NCBI GenBank assembly: GCA_964581605.1
Contig: CAZOPF010000007.1
Coordinates: 29,193 to 93,192, forward strand
Length of the DNA stretch: 64,000 bases
From: CAADGU01 sp964581605
GTDB lineage: Bacteria > Chloroflexota > Anaerolineae > Promineifilales > Promineifilaceae
Direction of reading: 5' to 3'
A model generated the notes under the pieces. It saw only the letters and a list, made by a program, of their open reading frames with translations. It had not been told where the DNA came from and did no database searches. Below are positions 43,702 to 53,031 of this stretch, piece by piece. Position 1 is the first letter of the stretch, and every line of letters begins with the position of its first letter. The position numbers and the translations under genes were made by a program.

Positions 43702-45540
43702 TTATGGCTTAATCACCACCGGCAAATACAACCGGGGCGGTTCAATATACACCAGATACGATGTCATCATATCTGGGTTGCCGTCCCCCGTCACATCCAA
43801 TTCCAGCACAATATCCGTAGGCCCAAGTAACACAAACTCCGTATATTCAATGCTCACCGGAATATCTGTCACCCCTGGCGTGATGGGAATCGTGCCCGTA
43901 ACGGCGACGCCTGGTGGGTAACCATTCAGGCTAACAAATGGCGTAATCTCGCTGCCACGAGACATAGCCCATACCTGGTATGTTGCCTCGCTGCCGGCTG
44001 GAATATGCAGCCCGCCACCAGAGCCATTATTTTGCACGGTAAAGCTGATATTCTGCGTAAACCCAAACGGAATACCCCCTGCCAACCCAGAATTCACATT
44101 CGGGCTTGTCCACCACTCTGGCGAATAAGACCACAGCGCGGCCTGGCAGGTAAAGGTCGTTCCTGTTGCCAGATTTGTCACCACCGCCTGGAATGTGGTG
44201 AATTGATAAGGCATCGTAAACATGCTGGGATAATCCACCTGAACTTGCACCACGCCATACTGATACGGATTCAGCGTAATCGGCAGCGGTGTCAATACGG
44301 AAAAGGTCGTTGGGCCAACCAGTTGCAACGTATACGCCTTTTGTGGAGTGGTGGAAGCATTGAAAATGTATATCTCTGTTAGTAGCGATGTGGTGTTCAG
44401 GAAATGATTATCCCAGGGGATCATGCAAAAATCATTCTTGCCGCCTTGCCAGTTGCCAAAGTCCACATCCTCTACAATTAACTGGCTGGGCGTGAGTTGA
44501 ACCTGATGGGAACCAGTGGAAGGGAAGGTTTGCACCCATTGAATCATCTGCTGCCCATTCCATATTGGTGGCTGTTGTATCTCTGTTACGGTGTAATTAC
44601 CGGGCGGCAGCCCCATAAACCAATAATTCCCTTGGGCATCTGTCACAGTTGACCAGAGACCACCATTGCCTTGAAGCTGAATCGTCCAGCCCGCCAGGCC
44701 CATTTCACCGGCATCCTTCACCCCATCCCCATCCAGGTCGTGGAATTTTTGGCCGTGAATCTCGCCAAAAAGCTGTGTCCAGTTCCCAAAATCTAAATGT
44801 TCAATGGCTTGCGATGGTACATACAGGACAATGTAGTTGCCCGGAGATGGCGGGAACGTTTGTTGCCAGCCCTCTTGCAGTTGTTCTGTGACGGTGTAGG
44901 TGCCGGTGGCAATGTCCATAAACCAGTAATTTCCATTGGCGTCGGTGGTGGTGGTGAGGGTTGTTGTGGGGCCTTGTAATTCGATTACCCAATCGGGCAG
45001 GCCATGTTCAGTGGCATCCCAACTCCCATTGGCGTTTTCGTCATAAAACTTGGCACCATGAATGCCACCAGCCCCCATGCCCCTGGTATTGCCAAAATCA
45101 ATCCCATTCACAACCTGGCCGTCAATTATGGTCACAAAATGAATGCCTGGGCCACCGGCCGGGTCTTCTGGGTAGGTTTGGGTCCAGCCAGGTTGGTTCA
45201 CTTCCTGAACGGCATATTGGCCATCAGCCAAACCATCAAAACAGTAATAACCGTCTATATTGGTGGTTGTGGTGACGAGGGCGCCATTTACCATGATCTG
45301 GATAGTCCAGCCAGGCAAGCCTGGTTCGACGCCTTCATCCCAGATGCCATCTCCATCTAGATCGTCCCATTTTGCGCCACAGATAGCACCGCCACCCTGC
45401 GCCAGGCTGGTTTGGGTTTGGGGCACGGCCGTAAGCGCCAGTGCCAATACCACCATGACCACACCAATCAGGCCGACCAGCAGTAAACAACGCGACCAGT
45501 TCACACCTGATTGCCTAACCCTGTTCTCTTGCTTATTCAT
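43702..45540 (-). CDS. Secreted SdrD-B-type surface protein with C-terminal YLPVVIKP
   Basis: The 612-residue protein has an N-terminal signal anchor (about 18-48) followed by three SdrD_B/Cna-B-like repeats at about 53-150, 157-255 and 263-368. Each has GxKxxDLDGDGxWDxGExGLPGWTI, the calcium-binding start, and a D(A/I)xGxYxFxGLxxGxYxV block. The final 240 residues are a beta-rich region and the last eight residues are YLPVVIKP. Such proteins form rod-like stalks on cell surfaces. An AAGGAG site lies eight bases before ATG 45540. The lack of a C-terminal helix differs from the 12053-17356 protein, which continues beyond the same motif. Confidence 0.85.
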   Translation of the reverse strand: MNKQENRVRQSGVNWSRCLLLVGLIGVVMVVLALALTAVPQTQTSLAQGGGAICGAKWDDLDGDGIWDEGVEPGLPGWTIQIMVNGALVTTTTNIDGYYCFDGLADGQYAVQEVNQPGWTQTYPEDPAGGPGIHFVTIIDGQVVNGIDFGNTRGMGAGGIHGAKFYDENANGSWDATEHGLPDWVIELQGPTTTLTTTTDANGNYWFMDIATGTYTVTEQLQEGWQQTFPPSPGNYIVLYVPSQAIEHLDFGNWTQLFGEIHGQKFHDLDGDGVKDAGEMGLAGWTIQLQGNGGLWSTVTDAQGNYWFMGLPPGNYTVTEIQQPPIWNGQQMIQWVQTFPSTGSHQVQLTPSQLIVEDVDFGNWQGGKNDFCMIPWDNHFLNTTSLLTEIYIFNASTTPQKAYTLQLVGPTTFSVLTPLPITLNPYQYGVVQVQVDYPSMFTMPYQFTTFQAVVTNLATGTTFTCQAALWSYSPEWWTSPNVNSGLAGGIPFGFTQNISFTVQNNGSGGGLHIPAGSEATYQVWAMSRGSEITPFVSLNGYPPGVAVTGTIPITPGVTDIPVSIEYTEFVLLGPTDIVLELDVTGDGNPDMMTSYLVYIEPPRLYLPVVIKP

Positions 45541-45841
45541 TGTTATCTCTCCTTGTCAGGTAACAGTTCAGCGAGTTGATAAGTGAAATGTTTCAATTGA
45601 TAAAACGAACGATGGCATCACCTCCTGAAATCGGTGCAGATACCCAAGAAGGTTAAACCGGCAATATGACCTGTGTTTTGGGTAGCTACTCCAGATACAG
45701 TTTTGATCAACTACGCAAGGGGATGGTAAAAGAGATTGTAGCAGACGGACGTGTAGGCGTAAACAAGCGGGTGAACAATTGAACGCTCCATGCTTGTATC
45801 TCATTTGACAGGATAGAACACCCGTACTACCATCGTGGTGT
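45541..45841. other. Intergenic region, no gene recognised
   Basis: AT-richer region upstream of the SdrD-B gene. A TTGACA hexamer at 45805-45810 has no matching -10 box at the right distance. Nothing else was recognised. Confidence 0.3.
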
Positions 45842-46206
45842 TATACTTCTCCAACTCTGGCAGGTATTAACTACGTTAATACAGACGGTTACACGGCATT
45901 ACGGTTGGCCTGCTTTTTCGGCCACAAAACAACCGCTCTCTGACTGATGACCAAAATGCTGGTGTTAACACGGTTGCCCAAAATAGCATGAAAATAACGC
46001 CTGTTCATGCGGCCGCTGCCAACAACAATCTGACTGTGTTGCGTGCTTTGTTAGAAAAGGGGGCCGATGTAAATGCCCAACAACAAGGTGGTTTTACTGC
46101 TCTGCATGAAGCCGCCCGCGCCAATAATGTTGCCATGGCCCGGCTTTGCCTGGAATTTGGCGCAGATAAAGAGCTGGCAGCCGAAAATGGAGAAAAACCT
46201 CTTTAG
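45842..46206 (+). pseudogene. Ankyrin-repeat gene remnant with a one-base deletion
   Basis: Frame 2 reads INYVNTDGYTALRLACFFGH then KTTAL and stops at 45941. Inserting one C after GCTCTC restores KTTALLTDDQNAGVNTVAQN, which joins the 72-residue open frame from ATG 45988 (MKITPVHAAAANNN, LRALLEKGADVN, GGFTALHEAARANN). Together they give about four ankyrin repeats, ending early at 46206 (ENGEKPL). No start codon is seen upstream, so this is a decayed gene or a fragment. Ankyrin repeats bind proteins. Confidence 0.65.
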
Positions 46207-46283
46207 CCTAAAAGTTAGAGGGGGCAGGTTTTCCCTGCTTCATAACCAGGTGCAGTTGTGTGGATAACAGGGTAGTAAGCCAA

Positions 46284-46484
46284 TCATTCTTCAACTTCAT
46301 CGGCCGTCGGCCTGGGCAAATAACGCTGTAACTGGCGTACAGGCACTTTGACGTGTTTACGGCAGTGAGGGCATTCAATAACCACTGATTTCTGTTTCTT
46401 TTCTTGAGCCTGGGGCACGGCCGCCACCAAAAACTCACGGCTTAAACTGAACGAGTGACCACAAAAATTGCATCGAACATTCAT
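46284..46484 (-). CDS. Small zinc-ribbon protein
   Basis: The 66-residue protein MNVRCNFCGHSFSLSREFLV then VIECPHCRKHVKVPVRQLQRYLPRP has two CxxC knuckles about 40 residues apart, a zinc ribbon. ATG 46484 has GGAGGA eight bases upstream, favouring it over an in-frame ATG at 46529. The second knuckle CPHCRK is like those of MJ0042-type or transcription-factor zinc ribbons. Function unknown. Confidence 0.75.
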   Translation of the reverse strand: MNVRCNFCGHSFSLSREFLVAAVPQAQEKKQKSVVIECPHCRKHVKVPVRQLQRYLPRPTADEVEE

Positions 46485-46558
46485 CCCGTTTTCCTCCTGT
46501 TCAGGCGCAGACATTGTATCCATGACCATTTGGCGTGCAAAACAAAGTTTAGCTCCTA

Positions 46559-46588
46559 TTGATTCATGTTAGGTTCAAGAGGCATAAT
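46559..46588 (+). promoter_or_regulatory. Sigma-70-type promoter of the S26-like gene, probably leaderless
   Basis: TTGATT (46559-46564) and CATAAT (46583-46588) with an 18-base spacer. The -10 box ends eight bases before ATG 46597 and no ribosome site is present, the same geometry as at 1234-1262. Confidence 0.5.
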
Positions 46589-46596
46589 CAGCCTCT

Positions 46597-47130
46597 ATGA
46601 AGAGTAAACCGGAAAGTAGCCAGGTGGCTGTTTTGTTGCAGGAGACAATCGCTACAGGAGAACAGGCCTCTCTCACGGTAACCAGCAACAGCATGTCACC
46701 GCTTATCCGTCGGGGGGATCAAGTGGTTATTACCAGATTGGCACGGCCGTTACAGCCCGGCGACATCATTACATTTTTGACTGGCGATGGATTGCTGACG
46801 CATCGGTTTTGGGGATATTGGCCAGATGTAATACCGCCAGCGGTGTGTACACGCGGCGACAAACCACAACTTTTTGACCCCCCCACGCCGGCCGATCAGG
46901 TGTTGGGGCAGGTCATTATGCGGCAGCGGCACGGCCGTTGGCTCGATTTGCAGCAGGGGCGTGGATACAGGCTCAACCAGCACCTCATCTGGCTGGCCCA
47001 TTTGGATAATCAGGTGATCACGAGGGATGAAATAGTGGTCAGCACACATTTCCGGCCAGCCTGGTGGCGGCAAGGCATCCACTGGGTGTTGCACCTATGG
47101 GCCAGGGTGGTTACGGCTGTTGTTCTATGA
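46597..47130 (+). CDS. S24/S26 signal-peptidase-like protein
   Basis: The 177-residue protein has the S26 core: TVTSNSMSPLIRRGDQVVI with the catalytic Ser, LQPGDIITFLTGDGLLTHRFWG, where His replaces the Lys of bacterial signal peptidase I (the Ser-His type of archaeal and ER enzymes), and VCTRGDKPQLFDPP (box E). A C-terminal hydrophobic stretch ([18 protein letters not shown]) may anchor it. Such Ser-His S26 proteins often process special secreted proteins. Its end overlaps by six bases the convergent hybrid kinase gene. Confidence 0.82.
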   Translation: MKSKPESSQVAVLLQETIATGEQASLTVTSNSMSPLIRRGDQVVITRLARPLQPGDIITFLTGDGLLTHRFWGYWPDVIPPAVCTRGDKPQLFDPPTPADQVLGQVIMRQRHGRWLDLQQGRGYRLNQHLIWLAHLDNQVITRDEIVVSTHFRPAWWRQGIHWVLHLWARVVTAVVL

Positions 47131-48681
47131 ATCCAGAACCTGTCGAATTTTCCGGGCCAATACTTCCAGCGTGAAAGGTTTTTGAATAAAGGCCGTGCCC
47201 GCTTCCAATGTCCCCTGTTTTGCCAAAGATTCGTCTGCGTATCCAGACATAAACACAATACGCAAGTCAGCATAACGGCCGCGCATCTTATCGGCCAGGG
47301 CCGTCCCGGTAAGTCGGGGCATCACAATATCTGTAAGCAGCAAATCCAGTTTTTGGGGCAAATCTTCGTTATCAATCAGGCGGAGAGCGTCTTCACCATT
47401 CACGGCTGAAAACACCGTATACCCCTGTTGTTCCAGCAGTTCCGTCACAATCTGGCGCACGGCCGGTTCGTCTTCTACCAACAAAATAGACTCTTCCCCT
47501 TTGGGCAGTGTAGTTGTTGGTTCGTTTGTCGGCCGTTCCCCTTCCGAGGCTGGCACAGAAGGAAGATAAATATAAAACACTGTGCCCTTACCTGGCACAC
47601 TATCCACCTGAATATGCCCCCCATTTTGCTTGACAATACCATAACAGGTCGCCAGGCCTAATCCCGTACCTTTACCCGGTTCCTTCGTCGTGAAAAAGGG
47701 ATCAAAGATTCGCGCCTTTATCTCGTCCGTCATGCCCATGCCGGTATCGCTCACACTCAAACAGACATAATCACCTGGCGTTATGTCCACATGTTGGTAA
47801 GCATATTGTGGTGTCAGCACCTTATTCTCCGTTCGCACCGTCAATTTGCCCCCTTGTGGCATGGCGTCGCGGGCATTCACCACCAGATTTACCATCACTT
47901 GTTCAATTTGCCCCGGGTCCACCTTCACAAAATTCAGATTTTGCCCTGGTAATGTAACCAATTCAATATCGGCGTTAATCAAACGACGTAACAACTTGTC
48001 TAAATTCAGCACAACTTCGTTGAGATTTAAGGTACGTGGCGCTACCACCTGCCGCCGGGCAAACGCCAATAATTGATGCGTCAGGTTTGCTGCTCGCTGG
48101 CTTGATTCTTCAATGCCCACTAATTTGCTATAAACTGGATGATCAGGCGGCACATGCCGCCTGGCCAAACTGGCATAACTAAGAATTGCCGTCAGTACAT
48201 TATTAAAATCATGGGCAATTCCACCGGCCATATGCCCAATGGCTTCCATCTTTTGTGCCTGGCGCAGTTCAGATTCCAGTTTCGACCGTTCGGCCTGGGC
48301 GCGATAACGTTCCACTGCATAGCGAATGGAGCGCTCTAAAATCTGGGGGTTAATCTGCCCTTTTACCAGATAATCGGCCGCACCCGCTTCCATCGCTTCC
48401 AGGTCTACCTGATGATCTCCCTGGCCGGTAAGCAAGATAATGGGGGCTTTGCAGCCACTTTCCATGGCCCAACGCAGTAGTTCCAGCCCGCTATATTTTC
48501 CCAGACGAAAATCTACCAAATAAATGTCGTGGGAGTTCTGGGACATTTTGTTGGTAGCTGCTTCATAGGATGAAACCCAATCCAGCACATAACGATCATC
48601 TCCAATGTCTGCTAATAGATCTTGAGTGATCAGGTAATCATCTTCATCATCATCTACCAATAATATGCTTATCGAATCCAT
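47125..48681 (-). CDS. Hybrid histidine kinase (REC-HisKA-HATPase-REC)
   Basis: The 518-residue soluble protein starts with a receiver domain ([12 protein letters not shown]; phospho-Asp in [12 protein letters not shown]), followed by HisKA ([13 protein letters not shown], His near 159), HATPase ([37 protein letters not shown]), and a C-terminal receiver ([25 protein letters not shown]). No membrane segment. Seven bases after the preceding response regulator ends, this gene begins, so the two form an operon and perhaps a phosphorelay. Confidence 0.93.
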   Translation of the reverse strand: MDSISILLVDDDEDDYLITQDLLADIGDDRYVLDWVSSYEAATNKMSQNSHDIYLVDFRLGKYSGLELLRWAMESGCKAPIILLTGQGDHQVDLEAMEAGAADYLVKGQINPQILERSIRYAVERYRAQAERSKLESELRQAQKMEAIGHMAGGIAHDFNNVLTAILSYASLARRHVPPDHPVYSKLVGIEESSQRAANLTHQLLAFARRQVVAPRTLNLNEVVLNLDKLLRRLINADIELVTLPGQNLNFVKVDPGQIEQVMVNLVVNARDAMPQGGKLTVRTENKVLTPQYAYQHVDITPGDYVCLSVSDTGMGMTDEIKARIFDPFFTTKEPGKGTGLGLATCYGIVKQNGGHIQVDSVPGKGTVFYIYLPSVPASEGERPTNEPTTTLPKGEESILLVEDEPAVRQIVTELLEQQGYTVFSAVNGEDALRLIDNEDLPQKLDLLLTDIVMPRLTGTALADKMRGRYADLRIVFMSGYADESLAKQGTLEAGTAFIQKPFTLEVLARKIRQVLDS

Positions 48682-48687
48682 AGTGGT

Positions 48688-49155
48688 CTATACAGCCAGA
48701 TCAAGATCTGCGGGAGGGAGTTCAACCAACTCAAACCAATACTTGCCGATAGCCTGAATTACTTTTACCAATGCAGCAAACGTAACAGGTTTAGTGATGT
48801 AGGAGCTGGCGCCCAGATCATAACTTCTATATATGTCTTCTTCACCTTTGGATGTGGTTAATACAACGATAGGTATACGACGCAAGTGCGGGGTGCGCTT
48901 AATTTCTTCCAGCGCTTCACGGCCGTCTTTTTTAGGCATGTTCAAATCAAGTAATATCAGGCCTGGCATGGGGTCGTCTTGCAGGTGTGCATATTTGTCG
49001 CGGCGAAACAAATAATCCATCAACTGCTCCCCATCTTCCACAAAGTGTAAATAATTCACCAATCGTGCTTCTTCCAGGGCTTCTTGCGTCAACAAACGAT
49101 CATCAGCATCATCATCTGCCATCAAGATGGTCAATGGTTGTCCTGCTTTGCCCAT
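48688..49155 (-). CDS. Response regulator, Rcp1-like
   Basis: The 155-residue receiver has LMADDDADDRLLTQEAL, phospho-Asp in GLILLDLNMPKKDG, VLTTSKGEEDI and YITKPVTFAAL. The DDDADD start and LNMPKKDG are typical of the Rcp1/CheY-like single-domain regulators that serve phytochrome-type or hybrid kinases. It ends seven bases before the hybrid kinase starts. Confidence 0.93.
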   Translation of the reverse strand: MGKAGQPLTILMADDDADDRLLTQEALEEARLVNYLHFVEDGEQLMDYLFRRDKYAHLQDDPMPGLILLDLNMPKKDGREALEEIKRTPHLRRIPIVVLTTSKGEEDIYRSYDLGASSYITKPVTFAALVKVIQAIGKYWFELVELPPADLDLAV

Positions 49156-49479
49156 GCTTTGCTACTCCTTTTTTGAAGATTTATCGATGTAAAACCCGCC
49201 GGAAAAGTATACTCCAGCAGATTGCCCGTCTATCACTATCATATAAAAATTATATAAATCTGCCACCTGATTTGTAAGCAATTTATAAATTTGAAAATCT
49301 TCAGGTTCTGACTTTGTTTTAGTGGTAAATCCTTTCATCCTTTGTAAAAGGTATACCGGAGGCATTCACCCCGACAAGAACTTCATTTTTGGGGGATTAA
49401 CATTTTTAAGAAGGGGTTACAATTTTAGCGGTTTGGATTCATTTGTGATGATCGTGGAATGTCTGGGATAGAAGGCCTT
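49156..49479. other. AT-rich intergenic region
   Basis: About 320 bases upstream of the response regulator with several T-runs (TTATAAATTTG, ATATAAAAATTATATAAATC). No gene, repeat family member or clear promoter was recognised; it probably carries the promoter of the regulator/kinase pair. Confidence 0.3.
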
Positions 49480-50499
49480 TCAAGTCTCATCATGGGCATC
49501 AATTCTGGTAGTCAATGCTTTGGCCTCGCGAATCCACTCTTCTGGTTCCACATTTTGCCACTTTTTTGGCTGAATGATCGCCACAATTTGTTCAGGTGTG
49601 CATTTGGCTAACTCCTGAAGGGTAAACACACCAGCCTCATTCAATCGGCGGGCATATGCCGGGCCAATGCCCCGTATGAGTTGCAATTGATTTTTGCCGG
49701 TGTAGTCCATGGTTTGTTGCACGGCCGTCATCTTTTCCTGCAATGTTTCTGTTTGTTTTTCAGCCTGCTTCAACCGACTTTGCATCTCCACCAGTTTTTT
49801 GCCTAAAATTTGGGCATCGGTCAATTGGCGTGCGGCCGTATCCACCTGCATCTGTAACTCGTTTATATGGATTTCGGCCCTGTTCAACTGCCCCACTAAT
49901 GCCTCGTTTTCGGCTCTCAAGGCCATGACTTGCTCCTCACACCCTTGGGCCGCGGCCAGGTCATGCTGCAAATGTTTCAACTCAACCCCCATCACCGCTA
50001 CTTGCTGAACCATTTGCTGATTTTCGTTGCGTAGAATCTCTTGCTGATTTTCAAGGCGGGTGATATTTTCTTGCAGTAGTTTCGCCTCGGTACTGCTGGT
50101 TAGCAACTCTTTTTGCAGTCGTTCTGCCTGTTCCTGGCACTCTTCTAGCTGGCCTCTGGCCTGATGTAAACCAGACTGTAGCCGGGCAACTTCTGCTTCG
50201 GCCGTCTCCAATTCCTGTTTCGTGTCCTGAAGGTTGGCCGTTTGTTGTTGCAAATGCTCATTCTGTTTAAGAATATCTTGCCGTAAACTCTCGACATCCT
50301 TTTGGGCCATCAACTGACCCTTTTCGGCGCGTTGCAAACGCGCCTGCGTTACTTGATTGAGGGCCTGGGCCTTGTTGCGTTCGCCAGCCACTTTTTGTTC
50401 CCGCCGCCCCCAATAGCGCCAATCTGCCAGAAACACAACCAGTGCCCCAAACATCCCTCCGACCAGTAACAACAGGACAATGAGAATTGTAGAATTCAT
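49480..50499 (-). CDS. Membrane-anchored coiled-coil protein with helix-hairpin-helix end
   Basis: From ATG 50499 the protein has 339 residues: a membrane helix (about 4-24, ILIVLLLLVGGMFGALVVFL), a long coiled coil (about 35-265, rich in Gln, Glu and Leu), and a C-terminal HhH-like module, LQLIRGIGPAYARRLNEAGV and FTLQELAKCTPEQIVAIIQP. Such modules are in predicted flap-endonuclease-like or DUF4332-type proteins and bind DNA non-specifically. The next gene encodes a shorter version of the same plan, so the pair arose by duplication. It may link DNA or nucleoprotein to the membrane; that is inference. Confidence 0.78.
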   Translation of the reverse strand: MNSTILIVLLLLVGGMFGALVVFLADWRYWGRREQKVAGERNKAQALNQVTQARLQRAEKGQLMAQKDVESLRQDILKQNEHLQQQTANLQDTKQELETAEAEVARLQSGLHQARGQLEECQEQAERLQKELLTSSTEAKLLQENITRLENQQEILRNENQQMVQQVAVMGVELKHLQHDLAAAQGCEEQVMALRAENEALVGQLNRAEIHINELQMQVDTAARQLTDAQILGKKLVEMQSRLKQAEKQTETLQEKMTAVQQTMDYTGKNQLQLIRGIGPAYARRLNEAGVFTLQELAKCTPEQIVAIIQPKKWQNVEPEEWIREAKALTTRIDAHDET

Positions 50500-50547
50500 G
50501 GAATCACCATATAGATTCAAGCAAGAGGAGTTCCCACAGAAGTCTGG

Positions 50548-50991
50548 TTATGTAGACTGAGCGGCCGCCAGAATGGTTTCAGCACGGCCGGGGGTGATTT
50601 GCAGAATGTGGGCCAACTGTATTGGCGATAACGCCGATACCCTGGCGATACTATCTATGCCTTGCGCATGCAAACGATCAGCAAACACGGGGCCAATACC
50701 CTTGATATGCGTCAGGTCATCCGGCACGGCCGTAGCCAGGCGCTGCAAAAACGCGGGTGCCTCATCCGTTGGCGGGGTTTGAATTTGAATAGGTAACGGG
50801 GCGGCCGTGCCTCCAATTGGAGTTTGTCCCTTTAATTGCCGCCAGCGACGGTCTAACTCCGCCAACCTATCCAGCAATGCTAATGCCCCATCTTCGGCCG
50901 ACGTGCTTTTTTGGTAATACCAGATAATCAACGCAGCCATACCGCCAATCAATAAGCCGAAGAAAAATGTAAGTGTCAAACCTTTTCTCAT
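50548..50991 (-). CDS. Short membrane-anchored helix-hairpin-helix protein
   Basis: The 147-residue protein has a membrane helix at the N-terminus (GLTLTFFFGLLIGGMAALIIWYY), a short linker with PLPIQIQTPPTDEA, and the HhH module LTHIKGIGPVFADRLHAQGI and ARVSALSPIQLAHILQITPG. It resembles the end of the adjacent 49480-50499 protein and lies 48 bases upstream of it on the same strand. Start ATG 50991 begins MRKGLTL; an upstream ATG is possible. Confidence 0.75.
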   Translation of the reverse strand: MRKGLTLTFFFGLLIGGMAALIIWYYQKSTSAEDGALALLDRLAELDRRWRQLKGQTPIGGTAAPLPIQIQTPPTDEAPAFLQRLATAVPDDLTHIKGIGPVFADRLHAQGIDSIARVSALSPIQLAHILQITPGRAETILAAAQST

Positions 50992-51003
50992 AATGTACCC
51001 CAT

Positions 51004-51510
51004 ACAAGGTAAACATAATACTAAATCTCATTCTAATGGGTAACGCCGGAGAAGGCAACAAAAGCTGTCAGTAATCGCAGGGCAATCGCCTGCAGGAATA
51101 GGATTGCCGGGCGGCCCAGAACCGGTTGCAACAACGGGCATCTCAGTAATATAAGGAGATGCCCTGATGGGGCAAGCCAGGCAAACATATAATGGCCTGG
51201 CAAGAATAAGCTCCATTGGGTGTTGGATGTTGTTTTTCGTGAAGACCACCCTCGCGCCCGTCAAAGTCATAGTACCGCCGATCTGGCTGTTGTTTGTCAT
51301 CTTGTTGTGAATCTGTTAGGCCAGGAAACGACTTTTAAGAGTGGCCTCCACGCCAGGCGGTTAAAGTGTGTTGGGGACTTCGGCTACTGATTTTTATGCG
51401 ATTGCCCCGGGCACGGCCGTGCATCTCCCTCCCTTTGCGTTATACTGTGCCCATTAACAGACCATCACCACTGCCCACATCCTGGCCCATTAACTATTGC
51501 AGAGGGAAAT
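51004..51510. other. Intergenic region with a doubtful short ORF
   Basis: A minus-strand ORF (51028-51300, 90 residues; MTLTGARVVFTKNNIQHPM, CLLRRYPLE end) is open but has no clear ribosome site, no recognised domain, and lacks the octamer common in genes here; it may be an old mobile-element remnant. TATACT at 51441-51446 may be a -10 box for the 51511 gene but lacks a -35. An ACGGCCGT is at 51413. Confidence 0.35.
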
Positions 51511-53022
51511 ATGTACGGCCGTGAAACAAAAACACAACGTTGGTCACACCTGGTAACGCTAACAGTTTTCAGCCTCTTGATTATCTTTGCCACTTTTTTT
51601 GTCCTCTGGTCACATGCCTATGCCGCTTTTCGTGTAGGTGGCGCCGGCAACTGTGGTAATTTTGCCGATGCCATTACATTAGCTGAGGACGGTGATGTAG
51701 TGGCCCAAATGGTTCCGGCACGGAACTCCGGTAGCCCGGTGATTACCAAAAATTTGCGACTGAGCGGCGGCTGGCTGCCGACCGAAAACTGTGCTGCCAA
51801 CAACCAGTATTTCACCGAGACAACAGATTACCTGGCCTACGGTTTTCAATATGGCGCACCCTATACCCGTTCCGAGCTATTCCCCGCTGGCGATTCTGTC
51901 TTAATTTTAGAAGACCCCAACGCGCCCGGATTCCCTAATCTGGATAACCTGATCATTGAACATTTCATTTTAAGTGACGCCAATGGCAATGAAGGCGGAG
52001 GCATTATGGGCGTAATTAGTGGCAGTGCTGAACTGCTGCTGGATAATGTCTGGCTGCGAGGCAATCATGTTTCTCACAATGGCGGCGGAGTCAATCTGGA
52101 AGTACGGGGTGGGTCACATGTGGTGATAGAAGATAGTGCGTTTTATACCAACACGGCCGACGATTTTGGCGCTGGTTTGTATGTGGAATTGCGAGAAGGT
52201 TCATACCTGACCATTGAAAATACGCTGTTTAGCGAAAATGAAGCGCTCTTTGGTGGTGGCATGTATATTGCCGTTTACGATACCAGCCAGGTGTTCATTC
52301 GCCATTCGCAATTTAGCGCCAACAGCACTTATAGCCCCAATGCGCATGGCGGCGCCGGTCAGATCGTCATGTATGGCGGCCGCGTGACGTTGGATGGGGT
52401 TACGTTTGACGGGAACGCAGGTGGTGGTACAGGCGGGCAAGGGGGTGGTCTGTTTATTCAAATGGATGGTGGCCAGGTACTCATCAAAAACAGTTTGTTT
52501 GCGAATAACGCCGCCGGGCAAGGGGGGGGGCTTTTTGTGGAAAGCGTGGGCAGCGAACCAGCGAACGTACAACTCATCAATAGCCGGTTTGAAGGCAACA
52601 CGCCTGACGCTTATCAATTTGTGCAGACGGGCAGTGGCGCCCTCAATACGCAAATTCTGGACCAATCTGTCTACTTGCCAGCCGCGCTAAAGCCAGCCAC
52701 ACCGCCCATAGCCTATGCCCGCATCAACCAGATCACATTGGATGAGGATTTCAACTTTGTGGTGGCGTATGACACCTTCAACTTCACGCCTGTTTTGCCA
52801 GGTGTGCATCTGCACTTTTTCTTTGATACGGTGTCCCCGGAAAATGCCGGTATGCCGGGTAGCGGCCCCTGGAAAATATATGGCGGCGCCAGCCCCTTTA
52901 CAGGGTATCATTTCAGCGAACGGCCGTTTGGCCCGGATGGCGCCGAACGAATGTGTGTGTTAGTAGCCAATGCCGACCACACAGTGCGTTTGGGAACCGG
53001 CAACTGTGTCAAGCTGCCATAG
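51511..53022 (+). CDS. Secreted right-handed beta-helix surface protein
   Basis: The 503-residue protein has an N-terminal signal anchor (about 12-38). Residues 130-385 show parallel beta-helix repeats of the pectate-lyase-like/polymorphic-membrane-protein kind: NEGGGIMG, HNGGGVNLEV, FGAGLYVEL, FGGGMYIAVY, GGQGGGLFIQ, GQGGGLFVES, each about 30 residues apart. The sequence YLPAALKP (about 388-395) marks the end of the helix, followed by a 110-residue beta-domain rich in Phe. No catalytic residues are evident. It may be an adhesin or polysaccharide binder. GAGGGA lies a few bases before ATG 51511. Confidence 0.82.
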   Translation: MYGRETKTQRWSHLVTLTVFSLLIIFATFFVLWSHAYAAFRVGGAGNCGNFADAITLAEDGDVVAQMVPARNSGSPVITKNLRLSGGWLPTENCAANNQYFTETTDYLAYGFQYGAPYTRSELFPAGDSVLILEDPNAPGFPNLDNLIIEHFILSDANGNEGGGIMGVISGSAELLLDNVWLRGNHVSHNGGGVNLEVRGGSHVVIEDSAFYTNTADDFGAGLYVELREGSYLTIENTLFSENEALFGGGMYIAVYDTSQVFIRHSQFSANSTYSPNAHGGAGQIVMYGGRVTLDGVTFDGNAGGGTGGQGGGLFIQMDGGQVLIKNSLFANNAAGQGGGLFVESVGSEPANVQLINSRFEGNTPDAYQFVQTGSGALNTQILDQSVYLPAALKPATPPIAYARINQITLDEDFNFVVAYDTFNFTPVLPGVHLHFFFDTVSPENAGMPGSGPWKIYGGASPFTGYHFSERPFGPDGAERMCVLVANADHTVRLGTGNCVKLP

Positions 53023-53031
53023 CTGCCACAG

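Noticed and set aside
45805..45849. TTGACA at 45805 with TATACT-like 45843 as a promoter
   Set aside because: Spacing of more than 30 bases is far from 16-18.
51028..51300. 90-residue minus-strand ORF as a real gene
   Set aside because: No ribosome site, domain or partner; kept only as a doubtful remnant in the region entry.
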